This document shows, one piece after another, positions 42,440-51,703 of a stretch of 64,000 bases of DNA. Source of the stretch: Paenibacillus sp. PL2-23 (GTDB lineage Bacteria > Bacillota > Bacilli > Paenibacillales > Paenibacillaceae). Under the pieces are notes generated by a model. It was not told where the DNA came from and did no database searches. It saw only the letters and a program-made list of their open reading frames with translations. The translations under genes were made by a program, and so were the position numbers. Within the stretch, counting starts at the first letter, position 1, and the number at the start of each line of letters is the position of its first letter. Where the stretch lies: contig NZ_CP162129.1 of NCBI RefSeq assembly GCF_040834005.1, forward strand, positions 787,501-851,500, written 5' to 3'.

Positions 42440-42805
42440 GGGGGCGTTTATGGATTCGACGGGGATTGGACGAGCGCGTGCCAGCGGGTAGCAGGGAGTC
42501 GTCTGCTTCATCAACGCTAAAGCCAATTAAATGGCAAACAACAAACAAACTACGCTGTAGCAGCTTAATAACCTGCTCGCGTGCTCTCGCTCTGTATCGC
42601 CCATGTACCGGGATGAGGGCCCAACTTTAGTGGGATACGCTGTCACATCTCCGCCTGGGGTGTGCTGAAGAAGACAATCAGGCTGACCTATAGAGTACCG
42701 TGTTGCAGGGGGACTCCGTAGGTGACATCAAAACTGCAGCTACACCCGTAGAAAGCCGTGTGGCGTGGTCTTCGGACAGGGGTTCAAATCCCCTCGCCTC
42801 CACCA
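42440..42805 (+). ncRNA. ssrA: tmRNA (complete copy)
   Basis: 366 nt. The acceptor stem pairs GGGGGCG at the 5' end with CGCCTCC before the encoded ACCA. The T arm (GGGGTTCAAATCCCC) is at the 3' end. The tag frame GKQQTNYAVAA runs 42533-42565, followed by two TAA stops. It rescues stalled ribosomes with SmpB. The part from 42476 to 42805 recurs perfectly at 61536-61865, so this gene was rebuilt by an insertion event and its 3' part may come from the inserted element. No strong promoter consensus is evident in the 255-bp leader region. Confidence 0.96.
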
Positions 42806-42817
42806 ATACTATCAGAG

Positions 42818-42844
42818 GAGACACCTTGTTAGGTGTCTTTTTTG
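42818..42844 (+). terminator. Intrinsic terminator after ssrA
   Basis: GACACCT and AGGTGTC arms with a 4-base loop, then TTTTTT. Confidence 0.85.
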
Positions 42845-43008
42845 CATTCTCGGAATACATAGCGGTTAGAAAATGGCGTCGTTATCGGGTTTGTGAGGCT
42901 TGTAAGCATGAATCCGAGGAATCTCGGAAGGGATACGTTGTGGTGGGGCGATGGATAGCGAGGAAATGGAAATAAAAGCGAATGGTTGCTCGAATGTGCT
43001 TGAAAAAG

Positions 43009-43096
43009 AAAAACACCCAGCTCTGCCAACGAGGCTGAGAAGGGTGTTTTATGAGTATAACCAGCTCTGCTGATGAAGCTGAGAAAGCTATACTCA
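43009..43096. repeat. Two tandem hairpins with a related inner sequence
   Basis: AAACACCC/GGGTGTTT (43011-43048) and GAGTATA/TATACTC (43050-43096) are unlike outer arms. Both enclose a similar core: CAGCTCTGC, then a few bases, then GCTGAGAA. The first has a T tract and may be a terminator. The rest of 42845-43203 shows no gene. Confidence 0.5.
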
Positions 43097-43203
43097 ACCG
43101 TAGTATTTCTGTATAATCATAATATTATGTGCGTCGCAGAAAGTCAAGCGAAGGTTGACCCAGTAGACATTGCATAATTAATGATAGATATAGGATGTGT
43201 AGG

Positions 43204-44151
43204 ATGAGCTACAGAATCTATTTTGACGAAGCCAATAAGATAGACCAGCCTGAAAAAGTTTATTCATACTATGGAGCATATGGTGGCAGCGAACAAGTAA
43301 TGACGGAAATAATTCGCACTGTGCAAGACATCTTTGATGAATTGGGCACCAAAAGCGAACTGCATTTTCGCGAGTACAACCATGACAAGCATTTGGAGAA
43401 GTACTTCAAGGTTCTTAATCATATTACTAACGAAGAAATCAATTTAAATCTTCTTGTAGTCAATAACACGGAGGCTCAATCCATCGCACGGCAACTCGAT
43501 CTAACGACAATGGAGTTGAGGAGTTTGTTCTACATTAAAATACCGGAGCGGCTCTTCTATGGTGTTACACGCCAACTCTCCGATCAAATGGACGTCGAGA
43601 TTAAAATCGACCACAATGATGAATACGATGCACTTGAGCTGCATTCCAAAATCAAAGAGTAGATGAATGCCCACTCCGTTTATAGAAACAAAAGATATAA
43701 AATCACATCAGTTGAGTCCGAAAAATCTCATGAGTCTATTCCTCTGCAAATTATTGATACCTTTATGGGAATTGTCGTGTTTCTGATGGAGCAAAGCTAT
43801 ATGGGACAGTCGGATGCTGTACGAGTGAAGAGCGACCTTATCTATCGCTTTCTATCTCATGGAAATAACGTGGAGAGGTTCCAGAGCCAAATTAAGTTGT
43901 ATGCCTGGAATGGCAGTGAAAACCTCTCCGAACTATCCATCGGTAATTACATATCAAGATTCATGGTACATAAGACACTGTATGATGTAGTGGAAATGAA
44001 TAAGCTGCAAGCCATCCGATTACGAAATCCTGATCTGACATCCAATGAATATCGAAAGCTGATGGAGTATTCTAATTCCCGCTTCCGGATGCTGCTGGGA
44101 TATTTGGATGAACTGGATGGTAAGGGAAGGAATACCTTTCTATTGCGTTAA
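43204..44151 (+). pseudogene. DUF3800 protein gene interrupted by an in-frame TAG
   Basis: The frame encodes the DUF3800 start YRIYFDEANKIDQPEKVYSY and, about 150 codons later, the family's second conserved part SIPLQIIDTFMGIVVFLMEQ. A TAG codon at 43660-43662 stops translation between them, and the frame continues uninterrupted to 44151. A single C-to-T change of CAG would explain it. DUF3800 proteins are RNase-H-like and common in defence and mobile regions. An ATG follows the TAG at once, so reinitiation to make two polypeptides is possible but unproven. Confidence 0.75.
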
Positions 44152-44517
44152 TTGTTTTACTGGACTTTGTTCTGATACCCCGCCTATCGGCGTTTTACGG
44201 TAACAATAAACCGAACATTTCGCAAAAAGCCTCATTTGGGCGTGGTATACACACTTGTTGAGATTTCTCTTCCAGTACTAGCATCTAGCCCCGGTACAAT
44301 CACAGGCATCCTTGAGTTTCCTATTCTTCATCGAACATGTTTTACGAACCACTTTGTATCTATCGAGAGTATACGTTTATTGTAACCCTACTACCTATAA
44401 ATACAGAAATATTATTAGATTTGAAGTAAAGGAGTAGTGCGATAACTACTCCTACGTTCATCGAGTCTTGCCTCACATTGCTATCGTGACGGTGCGATCC
44501 GTCTCATGTAGTAACAT
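44152..44517. other. Gene-free interval
   Basis: No coding region with a ribosome site, RNA gene or clear hairpin is evident. It lies between a plus-strand pseudogene and a minus-strand gene. Confidence 0.5.
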
Positions 44518-45204
44518 TTAGTAACCATTTATTGCGGTATCGAATACAAACCAAACGATCAGCAGCACTGTCGATAGTATACAAATAAAAAATGCGGCAA
44601 GGAAGCTTGTACCGCCTGTTCGTGTCAGTGCAAGCGAGAGTTGATGATGGTCTGTAGATTTGGACTGAAGACGTCGTATATGACGTTGGGAGTGGTTGTA
44701 ATACCACTTATTCGCATCCATTCCAAATATGAAAGGCATGATGAAGGTTATCGCTGCAAGTACTACTGCAATTAAGCCAACCATTAGCCATATAGCTGAT
44801 GAATCCGTAGATATTGCTAGATTGATTAATCGCAGCAACGATACAGAGATAAATCCAGCAATGACAACGGCGTAATAGATAGCCAACTGTCTATTCATTT
44901 TGCGATAAGCAAGCCAAAGAGGCCCAAAGAAAAATGCGGCCCAATTCCACCCTGCACGTTTCTGAGGAGATGCAGCAGAGTGCCACTTTTTGAGGTAATA
45001 ATGACGGTTACTGTCTACAAATGATTGTAGCATCTCTCCGTCCGATAATGACTCGTATTGTTTGTTTAATGACGAGGATGAGTATGTAGCGACATCTGAT
45101 CGAGTCGCAATCGTTGCCTCCGATGATTTGTTCAAGCTTTTGCCGCAGGTGGGGCAATACCTGGTTTCTTCATTAAATGTAAGACTGCACTTGGAGCAGT
45201 ACAT
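44518..45204 (-). CDS. Zinc-ribbon membrane protein with a DUF2628-like domain
   Basis: 228 aa. An N-terminal zinc ribbon (CSKC at 3-6 and CPTC at 18-21) is followed by a linker and WNWAAFFFGPLWLAYRKM, the DUF2628 entry motif. Four hydrophobic segments follow, near 112-130, 140-160, 195-215 and the C-terminus. GGAGG precedes the ATG. The function is unknown. It lies 62 bp downstream of the S-layer-domain gene on the same strand. Confidence 0.75.
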   Translation of the reverse strand: MYCSKCSLTFNEETRYCPTCGKSLNKSSEATIATRSDVATYSSSSLNKQYESLSDGEMLQSFVDSNRHYYLKKWHSAASPQKRAGWNWAAFFFGPLWLAYRKMNRQLAIYYAVVIAGFISVSLLRLINLAISTDSSAIWLMVGLIAVVLAAITFIMPFIFGMDANKWYYNHSQRHIRRLQSKSTDHHQLSLALTRTGGTSFLAAFFICILSTVLLIVWFVFDTAINGY

Positions 45205-45266
45205 GTCACAACCTCCAATAAGTATATGTATTTGATAATCGGGAGCGATATGCCCCCGAATGTATA

Positions 45267-47015
45267 TTATAGGTTGATGCGTCGAATGGCTTTGTTATCG
45301 TCGTCGTAAACAATGACGTTGCTTTGATTATCAAAATAGAGATGATTGATTTTGCGTATAGGCCTGCCGTCATTATAAACGAGATCATTGCCATTGATGA
45401 ATGTGCTTAGCTTTCCATTTGTAGTGAGCTCATATATGGTTGATCCAATCGATGTGTAGAACTTTCCATTATAGTTAGTGACACTATCGTAAGTATTGCC
45501 ACGCAGGGATACTACGGTTTCTACTTTGCGGGGGAATAGAGATATCTTGGACAGTGCACTGATGCCGGTATCGAAAATAAAAACTTCATTGCCGCTAACA
45601 ATGGCGTCGCTACGACCGTATAGGCTAACACCAGTTTGATCGTAATCTTGTCCTATCAATTCGGCCTCTTCCCCTTGTTCCCCAGTATAGATAGCATCGC
45701 CGTTCCATGACCAGTCATAACCATAAGTAATCTCCCCCCCTCCAGCCACAGTAAGAAAACTCATCTTGATGCTTGTACTACTATAACCAACCTTGTGATC
45801 TTCATCAGCTCTAAGCACGTAGGTTGCCATGGTCACATTGTTCGTAATGTCGAATACGAAATCGTTGTTAAATTCCCCTCGTTTTGAGCTTAGCCCAAGT
45901 AAATATAGTTTATTGTCACTCAAACTGTATCCGAGCATGGAAGGGACAAAATACTCATGATCATAGGATCGTAGTTCTTGATCAGCAGTTGAATGCGTCC
46001 AATCGAATTGTGTGTCTATAGTTTTAAACGTCTCAACAGTTCCGTTGGAGTTATTGAATCGGCGAATCTTGCGTGCGGTTGAATCGAGAAAATATACATT
46101 GTTATTCTTATCGACAATCATGCTATCGACTCGATTTATCTTTGCCATTCTGACTGGGCCGTCTATACCACCTGGCCCAATCCCGCCGACAAGAGTATCA
46201 ACTGTAAACTTGGCAGCCGGTTCCGTTTGAGAGGGATCTTCAGGTGTTGTCGGTGTAGAAGGCTGTCCTGGTTGCGTTTCTGGTGGCGTAGGTGTGGTTA
46301 CATTATCATCATCACTGCCTACATCCTTATTGTCGTTGCCATATTGATAGGCTCGCCATAACATTACGGTTGCTTCTGCCCGCGTGACCGTAGCTTGCGG
46401 ACGGAATGTCTCATCCGGGAAGCCGGAAATCAATCCATTCTCGACCGCTAAGGCAACATAGTCTTTTGCCGATTCGGAAATACCTGCATAATCCTTGAAC
46501 ATGGCTTCAATTGTACTGTGATCAGGCAAGCGGCTCACATTGTATCCTTTTAGCTTGACGAGAGCGACGGCAATATCTTCACGCAAAGCCGGGGCAGATG
46601 GATTGAATATGTACTCTTTATTCGCTGTCCGATACCCGGTCATATAGTCTTTAACGGCTTCTACGAATGGTGAAGCCCAGTTTGTTACTGGAACATCAGA
46701 GAATGAGGAATAGTTGACCTTCTTTGCTTGAATACCTGATGCTGTTACCATGATCTTTGCGAATTCAGCTCGGCTAATGGTATTGTTGGGTCTAAACTTA
46801 TTATCAGGGTATCCGTTGATCACCTTTCGGTTCACCATTTCAGCAATGTACTTATATGCCCAATGCGTTGTCGGTAGATCGGTGAATGATACAGCTGGTG
46901 TAGTTTCCGTGGCATTTTGCCATTCCTCACCATATCCAGGAAGTGCCGCTGATGACGTGCCGACTATACCAAACATTAATATAAAAGCAACTAACAGAGT
47001 GGTCATTCTTTTCAT
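45267..47015 (-). CDS. S-layer-homology domain protein with a C-terminal propeller-like region
   Basis: 582 aa. A signal peptide (TTLLVAFILMFGIVGTSSA) is followed by three SLH domains at about 43-95, 105-160 and 165-220 (THWAYKYIAEMVNRKVINGY; YVALAVENGLISGFPDETF). A Thr/Pro-rich linker lies at about 235-265. The C-terminus contains repeated beta-strand units typical of NHL/beta-propeller proteins. SLH domains bind pyruvylated wall polymers, so this is probably surface-attached. AAGGAGAG precedes the ATG. It is cargo of the island; the ligand is unknown. Confidence 0.82.
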   Translation of the reverse strand: MKRMTTLLVAFILMFGIVGTSSAALPGYGEEWQNATETTPAVSFTDLPTTHWAYKYIAEMVNRKVINGYPDNKFRPNNTISRAEFAKIMVTASGIQAKKVNYSSFSDVPVTNWASPFVEAVKDYMTGYRTANKEYIFNPSAPALREDIAVALVKLKGYNVSRLPDHSTIEAMFKDYAGISESAKDYVALAVENGLISGFPDETFRPQATVTRAEATVMLWRAYQYGNDNKDVGSDDDNVTTPTPPETQPGQPSTPTTPEDPSQTEPAAKFTVDTLVGGIGPGGIDGPVRMAKINRVDSMIVDKNNNVYFLDSTARKIRRFNNSNGTVETFKTIDTQFDWTHSTADQELRSYDHEYFVPSMLGYSLSDNKLYLLGLSSKRGEFNNDFVFDITNNVTMATYVLRADEDHKVGYSSTSIKMSFLTVAGGGEITYGYDWSWNGDAIYTGEQGEEAELIGQDYDQTGVSLYGRSDAIVSGNEVFIFDTGISALSKISLFPRKVETVVSLRGNTYDSVTNYNGKFYTSIGSTIYELTTNGKLSTFINGNDLVYNDGRPIRKINHLYFDNQSNVIVYDDDNKAIRRINL

Positions 47016-47242
47016 AGGTCAGGTCTCTCCTTCTTTTTGGAATGTCTGAAGTTATGGTTAGTTACGATAGCTAGCTATTGCTTTAAAGTTGAATATACCC
47101 CCTTCAAAAAATGTAGAATCTTGGCAGTAACTTAACAGGGACATTATACAATATTTACCCTTATAAGTGTAGTTCAATTGTCGCTATAATAGGATAAGAG
47201 TCTCATTCACACTCTACTATGCTGAAGTAGAGGTGATTCAGA

Positions 47243-47599
47243 ATGGAATTTAAGTATATGGTAGGTGAACAAATCCGAAGGGTACGGAAACTCAGAGGAA
47301 TGACACAAGAACAGTTGGCGGAACAGTCCGGCCTCAGCTTCAGTTATGTAAGTGACGTCGAAAGAGGTACCCGCAACATTTCACTGGAATCGTTAGAAAA
47401 GATCATTAATGCTCTGGGAGTACGGCCCAATCAGCTGTTCGAAGAAATAGATGTATTATCGGATGCCTATAATGATGGTGCCCGCAACAAAATAGAGGAA
47501 TTGAACACCCTGCTCAGTGATAGGCAAATTGAAGATGTTGACTTTATTTTGAAGATTGCCCGTGAATTTCTGATTACAATCGACCGGAAGAATCGTTGA
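47243..47599 (+). CDS. XRE-family regulator, SinR-like
   Basis: 118 aa. The helix-turn-helix at about 8-65 (IRRVRKLRGMTQEQLAEQSG, then FSYVSDVERGTRNISLESL) is followed by a short alpha-helical tail that could dimerise. AGAGGTG precedes the ATG. It diverges from the SLH gene and is the first of a long plus-strand series, so it may control the island. Confidence 0.85.
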   Translation: MEFKYMVGEQIRRVRKLRGMTQEQLAEQSGLSFSYVSDVERGTRNISLESLEKIINALGVRPNQLFEEIDVLSDAYNDGARNKIEELNTLLSDRQIEDVDFILKIAREFLITIDRKNR

Positions 47600-47707
47600 T
47601 AACCAAATCGCCTTATAGAGGGTAAAATATACATATTTTCTTGGGGTACCACCATGCATTTAGTAATAGGGGTGGCTTGTTGTTTCATGCCCCACCCGGT
47701 TACATAT

Positions 47708-47749
47708 GGACTGCTTTCTGCTGTTATACAGCGGATGGCAGTCCTTTTT
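47708..47749 (+). terminator. Intrinsic terminator downstream of the SinR-like gene
   Basis: GGACTGC and GCAGTCC arms with an inner CTGCTG/CAGCGG element, then TTTTTA. The rest of 47600-47928 holds no supported gene. Confidence 0.75.
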
Positions 47750-47928
47750 ATTTTGCAGGCAAGTTGTATGACAACGAGGACATGGAGTTCGTGTTGTCGT
47801 CTTGCCACATTCGATAGCTATTGGTCTGAGCTTCATAATCATGCATTGTACCTGCGGATGAGCGGGCTTATTTGCGTTACAGAGAGATTCGCCGGAGTGA
47901 GAGTACGGCAAACGGGAGGTGAACACAC

Positions 47929-48138
47929 ATGGTGGTTAAAAAGGGATTGCCTGAACCGGTTGTTACGGTTTTGAGAAGGCTTGTTATGAATGGTGACGCA
48001 AAAATTGCAGGTTTTGTCCTTCATACGTATTGCCGCCGCATTTACGGCGTTGATGAAGAGACTGCAACACGCTGGATGCTGGCGTACTTTCGTCGCGAGT
48101 TTGCTCATATCAACCAAGTCGTGGAAACGATTCGTTAA
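47929..48138 (+). CDS. Small hypothetical protein
   Basis: 69 aa, basic and predicted mainly helical (VVTVLRRLVMNGDAKIAGFV). GGGAGGTGA precedes the ATG. I do not recognise it. It begins a run of three short co-oriented genes. Confidence 0.5.
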   Translation: MVVKKGLPEPVVTVLRRLVMNGDAKIAGFVLHTYCRRIYGVDEETATRWMLAYFRREFAHINQVVETIR

Positions 48139-48184
48139 TGCCAAATGATGTAGCAAGGAATCTGAAAGAAAGGAGTTACGACAA

Positions 48185-48367
48185 ATGAATTACGAAGCTC
48201 TTCGGTCCAACAGTCAGAAGGAGTACCTTGGATACTGCGATCAAAAAGGATACGTATATAGCGTTAAGATCGATGCTGGAACATACGCTGTTGTCGCTCT
48301 CAATAACGCGAAAATTACCGTATTGATTACGTACACTGTTCAGCAGCCGTTATTAGTTAATGAATGA
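48185..48367 (+). CDS. Small hypothetical protein
   Basis: 60 aa, probably one small beta-rich domain (YVYSVKIDAGTYAVVALNNA). GAAAGGAG precedes the ATG. No family is recognised. Confidence 0.45.
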   Translation: MNYEALRSNSQKEYLGYCDQKGYVYSVKIDAGTYAVVALNNAKITVLITYTVQQPLLVNE

Positions 48368-48404
48368 GCGTCGTTTAGCAATGAATTCAAAGGAGGTGAG
48401 GCAA

Positions 48405-48593
48405 ATGCCGATGTTACAGGAGCTTGTGCAGAAACGTAATCAGTTAAAGGAAGTATTGCTGATGATGGATAAAGACGGAAGCCTTGAAAGCGAAGAAGGA
48501 AGAATCTACTGTCAGCTTCTTGTCCGAGTCACGGTCATTCAGCTTGAAATCGAAAGTCTACTAAACAAAGAAAAAATCGCCCCCACAAAATAG
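48405..48593 (+). CDS. Small helical hypothetical protein
   Basis: 62 aa. Two amphipathic helices (LQELVQKRNQLKEVLLMM and LLVRVTVIQLEIESLLNKEK) suggest a coiled coil. The start is placed at ATG 48405 after a strong AAAGGAGGTGA. No family is recognised. Confidence 0.5.
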   Translation: MPMLQELVQKRNQLKEVLLMMDKDGSLESEEGRIYCQLLVRVTVIQLEIESLLNKEKIAPTK

Positions 48594-48707
48594 GAGCGAT
48601 AAAGAAAAATCATATTGTCTTCATCATACAAAAGATCATTATATTTCGCAATAGGAGATGTCCGCTACAATGGACGTCTCTTATTCGCATTTACGGAGGT
48701 ATTTCAT

Positions 48708-49322
48708 ATGAAAGTATATAGCTTACCATCGATTAAAACTCTTTTTGCCGAAGTATTGGCGGAGAAGGAAGGCTCCTACGTTGTTAGTGAAATCTTTTCC
48801 CGCTTCCCTTCAGTGATTGAACTAATGAATGTTACCGAGCAGGAGCTTGTCACCATTAAGGGCATTGGAAGAGTACGTGCCCGACAAATCATTGCCGCTC
48901 TGCAATTAGCCCGGAAATTGAGTGAGCCCGTTCACACTGCTCCTTATATCATTCGTTCGCCAAAAGATGCTGCCAATCTTCTTCAGCCGCATCTACACTA
49001 TCTACAACAGGAGCATTTTGTTGTTATATTTCTCAATACGAAAAACCATGTTATCGGACAGCCTGAGACAATCTCAATCGGCTCTCTGAACGCGGCTATC
49101 GTCCACCCGAGAGAAGTCTTCCGTATTGCCGTCAAATGCTCAGCGGCATCTATCATCGCTTGTCATAATCATCCGAGCGGCGTAGTTGATCCTTCTCCGG
49201 AAGACATACAATTGACGAAGCGTTTGATGGAGGCGGGAGATATTATGGGAGTGTCTGTGCTCGATCACATTATTATCGGTGACAATCGATTTTTAAGTTT
49301 GAAAGAACAAGGTTTGATGTAA
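48708..49322 (+). CDS. RadC-like JAB-domain protein
   Basis: 204 aa. A helix-hairpin-helix segment (TIKGIGRVRARQIIAALQLA) near 50-70 precedes the JAB/MPN metal motif with CHNHPSGVVDPSPED near 147-161 and the upstream VIFLNTKNHVIG. RadC-like proteins are frequent in integrative elements and phages; their biochemical role is unsettled. The start at 48708 follows ACGGAGGT; the longer upstream frame lacks a ribosome site. Confidence 0.88.
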   Translation: MKVYSLPSIKTLFAEVLAEKEGSYVVSEIFSRFPSVIELMNVTEQELVTIKGIGRVRARQIIAALQLARKLSEPVHTAPYIIRSPKDAANLLQPHLHYLQQEHFVVIFLNTKNHVIGQPETISIGSLNAAIVHPREVFRIAVKCSAASIIACHNHPSGVVDPSPEDIQLTKRLMEAGDIMGVSVLDHIIIGDNRFLSLKEQGLM

Positions 49323-49463
49323 CGACTCAAAGTAAGAACCACTTGATCAAATTATAAAGCTGGATATAGAAGGCGATTGTCTGCACCGGCGTCGCCTTGC
49401 TATTCTCACCTCATAGGCTGACCGTATGTCTGCCTCATACAATACATTCTGAAAGGATTGATT

Positions 49464-50204
49464 ATGGAAATGCTAAAACATGGTCTCCCAGCTATCGTTG
49501 AAGTCAAAGAAACACGCATGGTTCATATGAAACCTGCTTCTCCTCGGCAAACTGTCATCAGTAAAGAAGTCGTTGAACTGAATGTAGCTGACGGCGATTA
49601 CAATTATGTTATCATCATCAGCAATCAAGAATATGACTTGAAGCAATCCTTCTGGCTGAAATGGTTTGAACGAATAACAGGCTTGAAGATCAGGTTTTTT
49701 GATTCATTCATGAACGGTACTCCTAACCTATTGATCGACAAGGTTCAAAGGATATCGTACATTCATCGAGACCTCCTACGCTTGCGAATAACGCAATTTA
49801 TGACATTGATAAAGCAGATTGCCGATGTACTTGTAAATGGCACATCAGTAGCCTTCCAGAGACTTCAGGGGAGCATCGGGAGGTGGTCTTCCGAGCTTTC
49901 GGTAGTTTCGCATCGCCAATTCATTACCGTAAAACATACATCAAATGGATTGCAGTTACCTGCATCATTCAAACTGTCTGCCGATGATTACTATGTTAAT
50001 CTTATTGCGTATGACAATGAACTGTTACTTCGTACCGCAAATTACAGTATGTCAGCGGCGGTTGATACTCTGCTGCCGCTAACCGTAATCGAAGTGATGA
50101 TAAGGTTTGACGGTATTCTTCTGGAGATACAGTTGCCCAAAGAGCTTCAAGAGGCATTGGTTGGCGTCGATACTATTCAGTTTGACTTAAAGAAGTTGCA
50201 TTGA
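49464..50204 (+). CDS. Hypothetical protein
   Basis: 246 aa, no recognised domain. It is predicted mixed alpha/beta with two long helical stretches (DLLRLRITQFMTLIKQIADV). GAAAGGA precedes ATG 49464. It is co-oriented with the surrounding island genes. Confidence 0.55.
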   Translation: MEMLKHGLPAIVEVKETRMVHMKPASPRQTVISKEVVELNVADGDYNYVIIISNQEYDLKQSFWLKWFERITGLKIRFFDSFMNGTPNLLIDKVQRISYIHRDLLRLRITQFMTLIKQIADVLVNGTSVAFQRLQGSIGRWSSELSVVSHRQFITVKHTSNGLQLPASFKLSADDYYVNLIAYDNELLLRTANYSMSAAVDTLLPLTVIEVMIRFDGILLEIQLPKELQEALVGVDTIQFDLKKLH

Positions 50205-50320
50205 AATATAGTTTAGCGGCGTTCTTTTCTATGTTGAAAACATTATACATTTCTTTCACAAAGCTTCCTTAACAGGAAGTTTCTGTTTGTTCTTAATACA
50301 ATCAGAGGAGTCATCTTCCC

Positions 50321-50581
50321 ATGGATGCACTATCAGAGAAATATGAAATGCTCGTTACTGATCTGGCTATATTGTATCATCAAATTGAATCATGCCGTAA
50401 TTTCACCATACTGCTTCTGAATAACGCCGACAGTAGCAGCGATGATTTGAATGCAGGTGTAAGCAGGTACGTCATAAATAACCACCCTCTCCGCTCCCTG
50501 AGGGAGGACGCAAAGGATTACCACCCTTTGCAATCCCGTCGCTCGCCGCTGGGCATCCCAGCAACAAGTTGCTGGAGCTAA
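50321..50581 (+). CDS. Small hypothetical protein running into a structured GC-rich block
   Basis: 86-codon frame. Codons 1-50 have the base composition of island genes and read as a helical peptide (YEMLVTDLAILYHQIESC). From about 50481 the frame enters a GC-rich hairpin-dense block and looks non-coding. The original gene may have been interrupted by insertion of that block. Confidence in the product as drawn is low. Confidence 0.35.
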   Translation: MDALSEKYEMLVTDLAILYHQIESCRNFTILLLNNADSSSDDLNAGVSRYVINNHPLRSLREDAKDYHPLQSRRSPLGIPATSCWS

Positions 50582-50712
50582 GCAATAGCGTGGGAGAAGG
50601 GAGACGCCTCATCAAGGCTATAATGAACTCGCTACGCTCGGCCTTGACGGGCTACAGTCGCTATTGTAAATCGAGGTGCGGAGGGAAGTCTCTCCCTGTT
50701 TTCTTTTATATT
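50481..50712 (+). ncRNA. Candidate structured RNA or origin-type element
   Basis: A GC-rich island in AT-rich surroundings with many nested stems: CTCCCT/AGGGAG, GCAAAGG/CCTTTGC, GCTGGG/CCCAGC, CAGCAAC/GTTGCTG, then CAATAGCG/CGCTATTG enclosing TCAAGGC/GCCTTGA. GGGAGA/TCTCCC closes it. The end AGGGA-TCCCT followed by GTTTTCTTTT resembles a terminator. It lies just upstream of a Rep-like gene, so a replication or transfer origin or a regulatory RNA are all possible. It matches no RNA family that I can name with certainty. Confidence 0.45.
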
Positions 50713-50755
50713 AATCTGTTTTAATAGAAATAACAGATTATAGATGGAGGCAGAC

Positions 50756-51703
50756 ATGAAAAAGTTGCGAAGCTTTAGCTCGATGTATGTAAACGATAAT
50801 CAGAATACGAGTCATTTTCAACAATGTTCTTCTATGTTTATTATGCCTAGAAAGATTATCTCTAATATTTACCCGGATTTCCCCAAAGACGAGACGTTAA
50901 AGATATATACGTATCTATCCATGCATTGTGCCTCTACCGATATAAACGGCCAGGTGCCGGGTGATGTATTCATTGGTAAACAACGAATTGAAAAAGAACT
51001 GAATATGAGCACAGTTACAGTTAACAAATCGTTGGATTGGTTGGAAAGCCGTCACTTTATTTTGAAGACTAGGCAGAAGAAAGGTAGGACAGTATTACGT
51101 AGAGTCTTGGCGGCCCCAGATTATTTACCGGGGAGTAGTGGCTCCTTTTACAGTTGTTCGAATATTGAGCGAACCACTGAGGGATTAAAGGCTCATAATC
51201 ACGGATACATTATGTTGCCGTCAAAGCTGTTTACGACACAAATGCTCTCCGCTTCTAATGCGAAGCAATCGCGGTTCATGGGTAGGCCCCCGATTTGGGA
51301 GCAATCACACTGGAATCAGCGTAAACTGAAAATATTGATGCTGCTCTACTCACATTTTTGGCTGAGATACTTTGGCGGAATTGATCCTAATGTTGTAAGA
51401 GTAAAACATAATACTAACACCGGTGAAGGCTATATCGATGTTCATGAGTCCTTCTGTTATGAGGTGAAAGAAGATCCGAAGAAAGTTGAAATAACGATTG
51501 CCTCGTTTGTGGAGCGAGGAATGTTTAAACCGGTGTCGGTGCTGCTCAGAGACATGGGAGATGGAGAGTTTGCATTTGTGGAGGACATCAGATCATCATA
51601 TTCCCCTAGCAAGAAAGAAATGCAAATGTGTGTTCTGCGACCAACTTTCATATTTGAAAAACAAGTAACTGATTATAAGTTGGGAGGTGTGCTTATTCCA
51701 TGA
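50756..51703 (+). CDS. Winged-helix replication-initiator-like protein
   Basis: 315 aa. The part at about 40-100 (LKIYTYLSMHCASTDINGQV, then IGKQRIEKELNMSTVTVNKS, LDWLESRHFI) is a winged-helix domain like that of phage or plasmid replication and DnaD-type proteins. The C-terminal part is unassigned. The start at 50756 follows GGAGG. The stop overlaps the next ATG by 4 bp. A role in replication of the element is inferred. Confidence 0.55.
   Translation: MKKLRSFSSMYVNDNQNTSHFQQCSSMFIMPRKIISNIYPDFPKDETLKIYTYLSMHCASTDINGQVPGDVFIGKQRIEKELNMSTVTVNKSLDWLESRHFILKTRQKKGRTVLRRVLAAPDYLPGSSGSFYSCSNIERTTEGLKAHNHGYIMLPSKLFTTQMLSASNAKQSRFMGRPPIWEQSHWNQRKLKILMLLYSHFWLRYFGGIDPNVVRVKHNTNTGEGYIDVHESFCYEVKEDPKKVEITIASFVERGMFKPVSVLLRDMGDGEFAFVEDIRSSYSPSKKEMQMCVLRPTFIFEKQVTDYKLGGVLIP

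Noticed and set aside
42700..42975. 91-codon frame across the ssrA 3' end
   Set aside because: It reads through tmRNA and its terminator and is not a protein gene.
47654..47974. 106-codon frame after the SinR-like gene
   Set aside because: It spans an intrinsic terminator hairpin and the ribosome site of the next gene; no domain is recognised.
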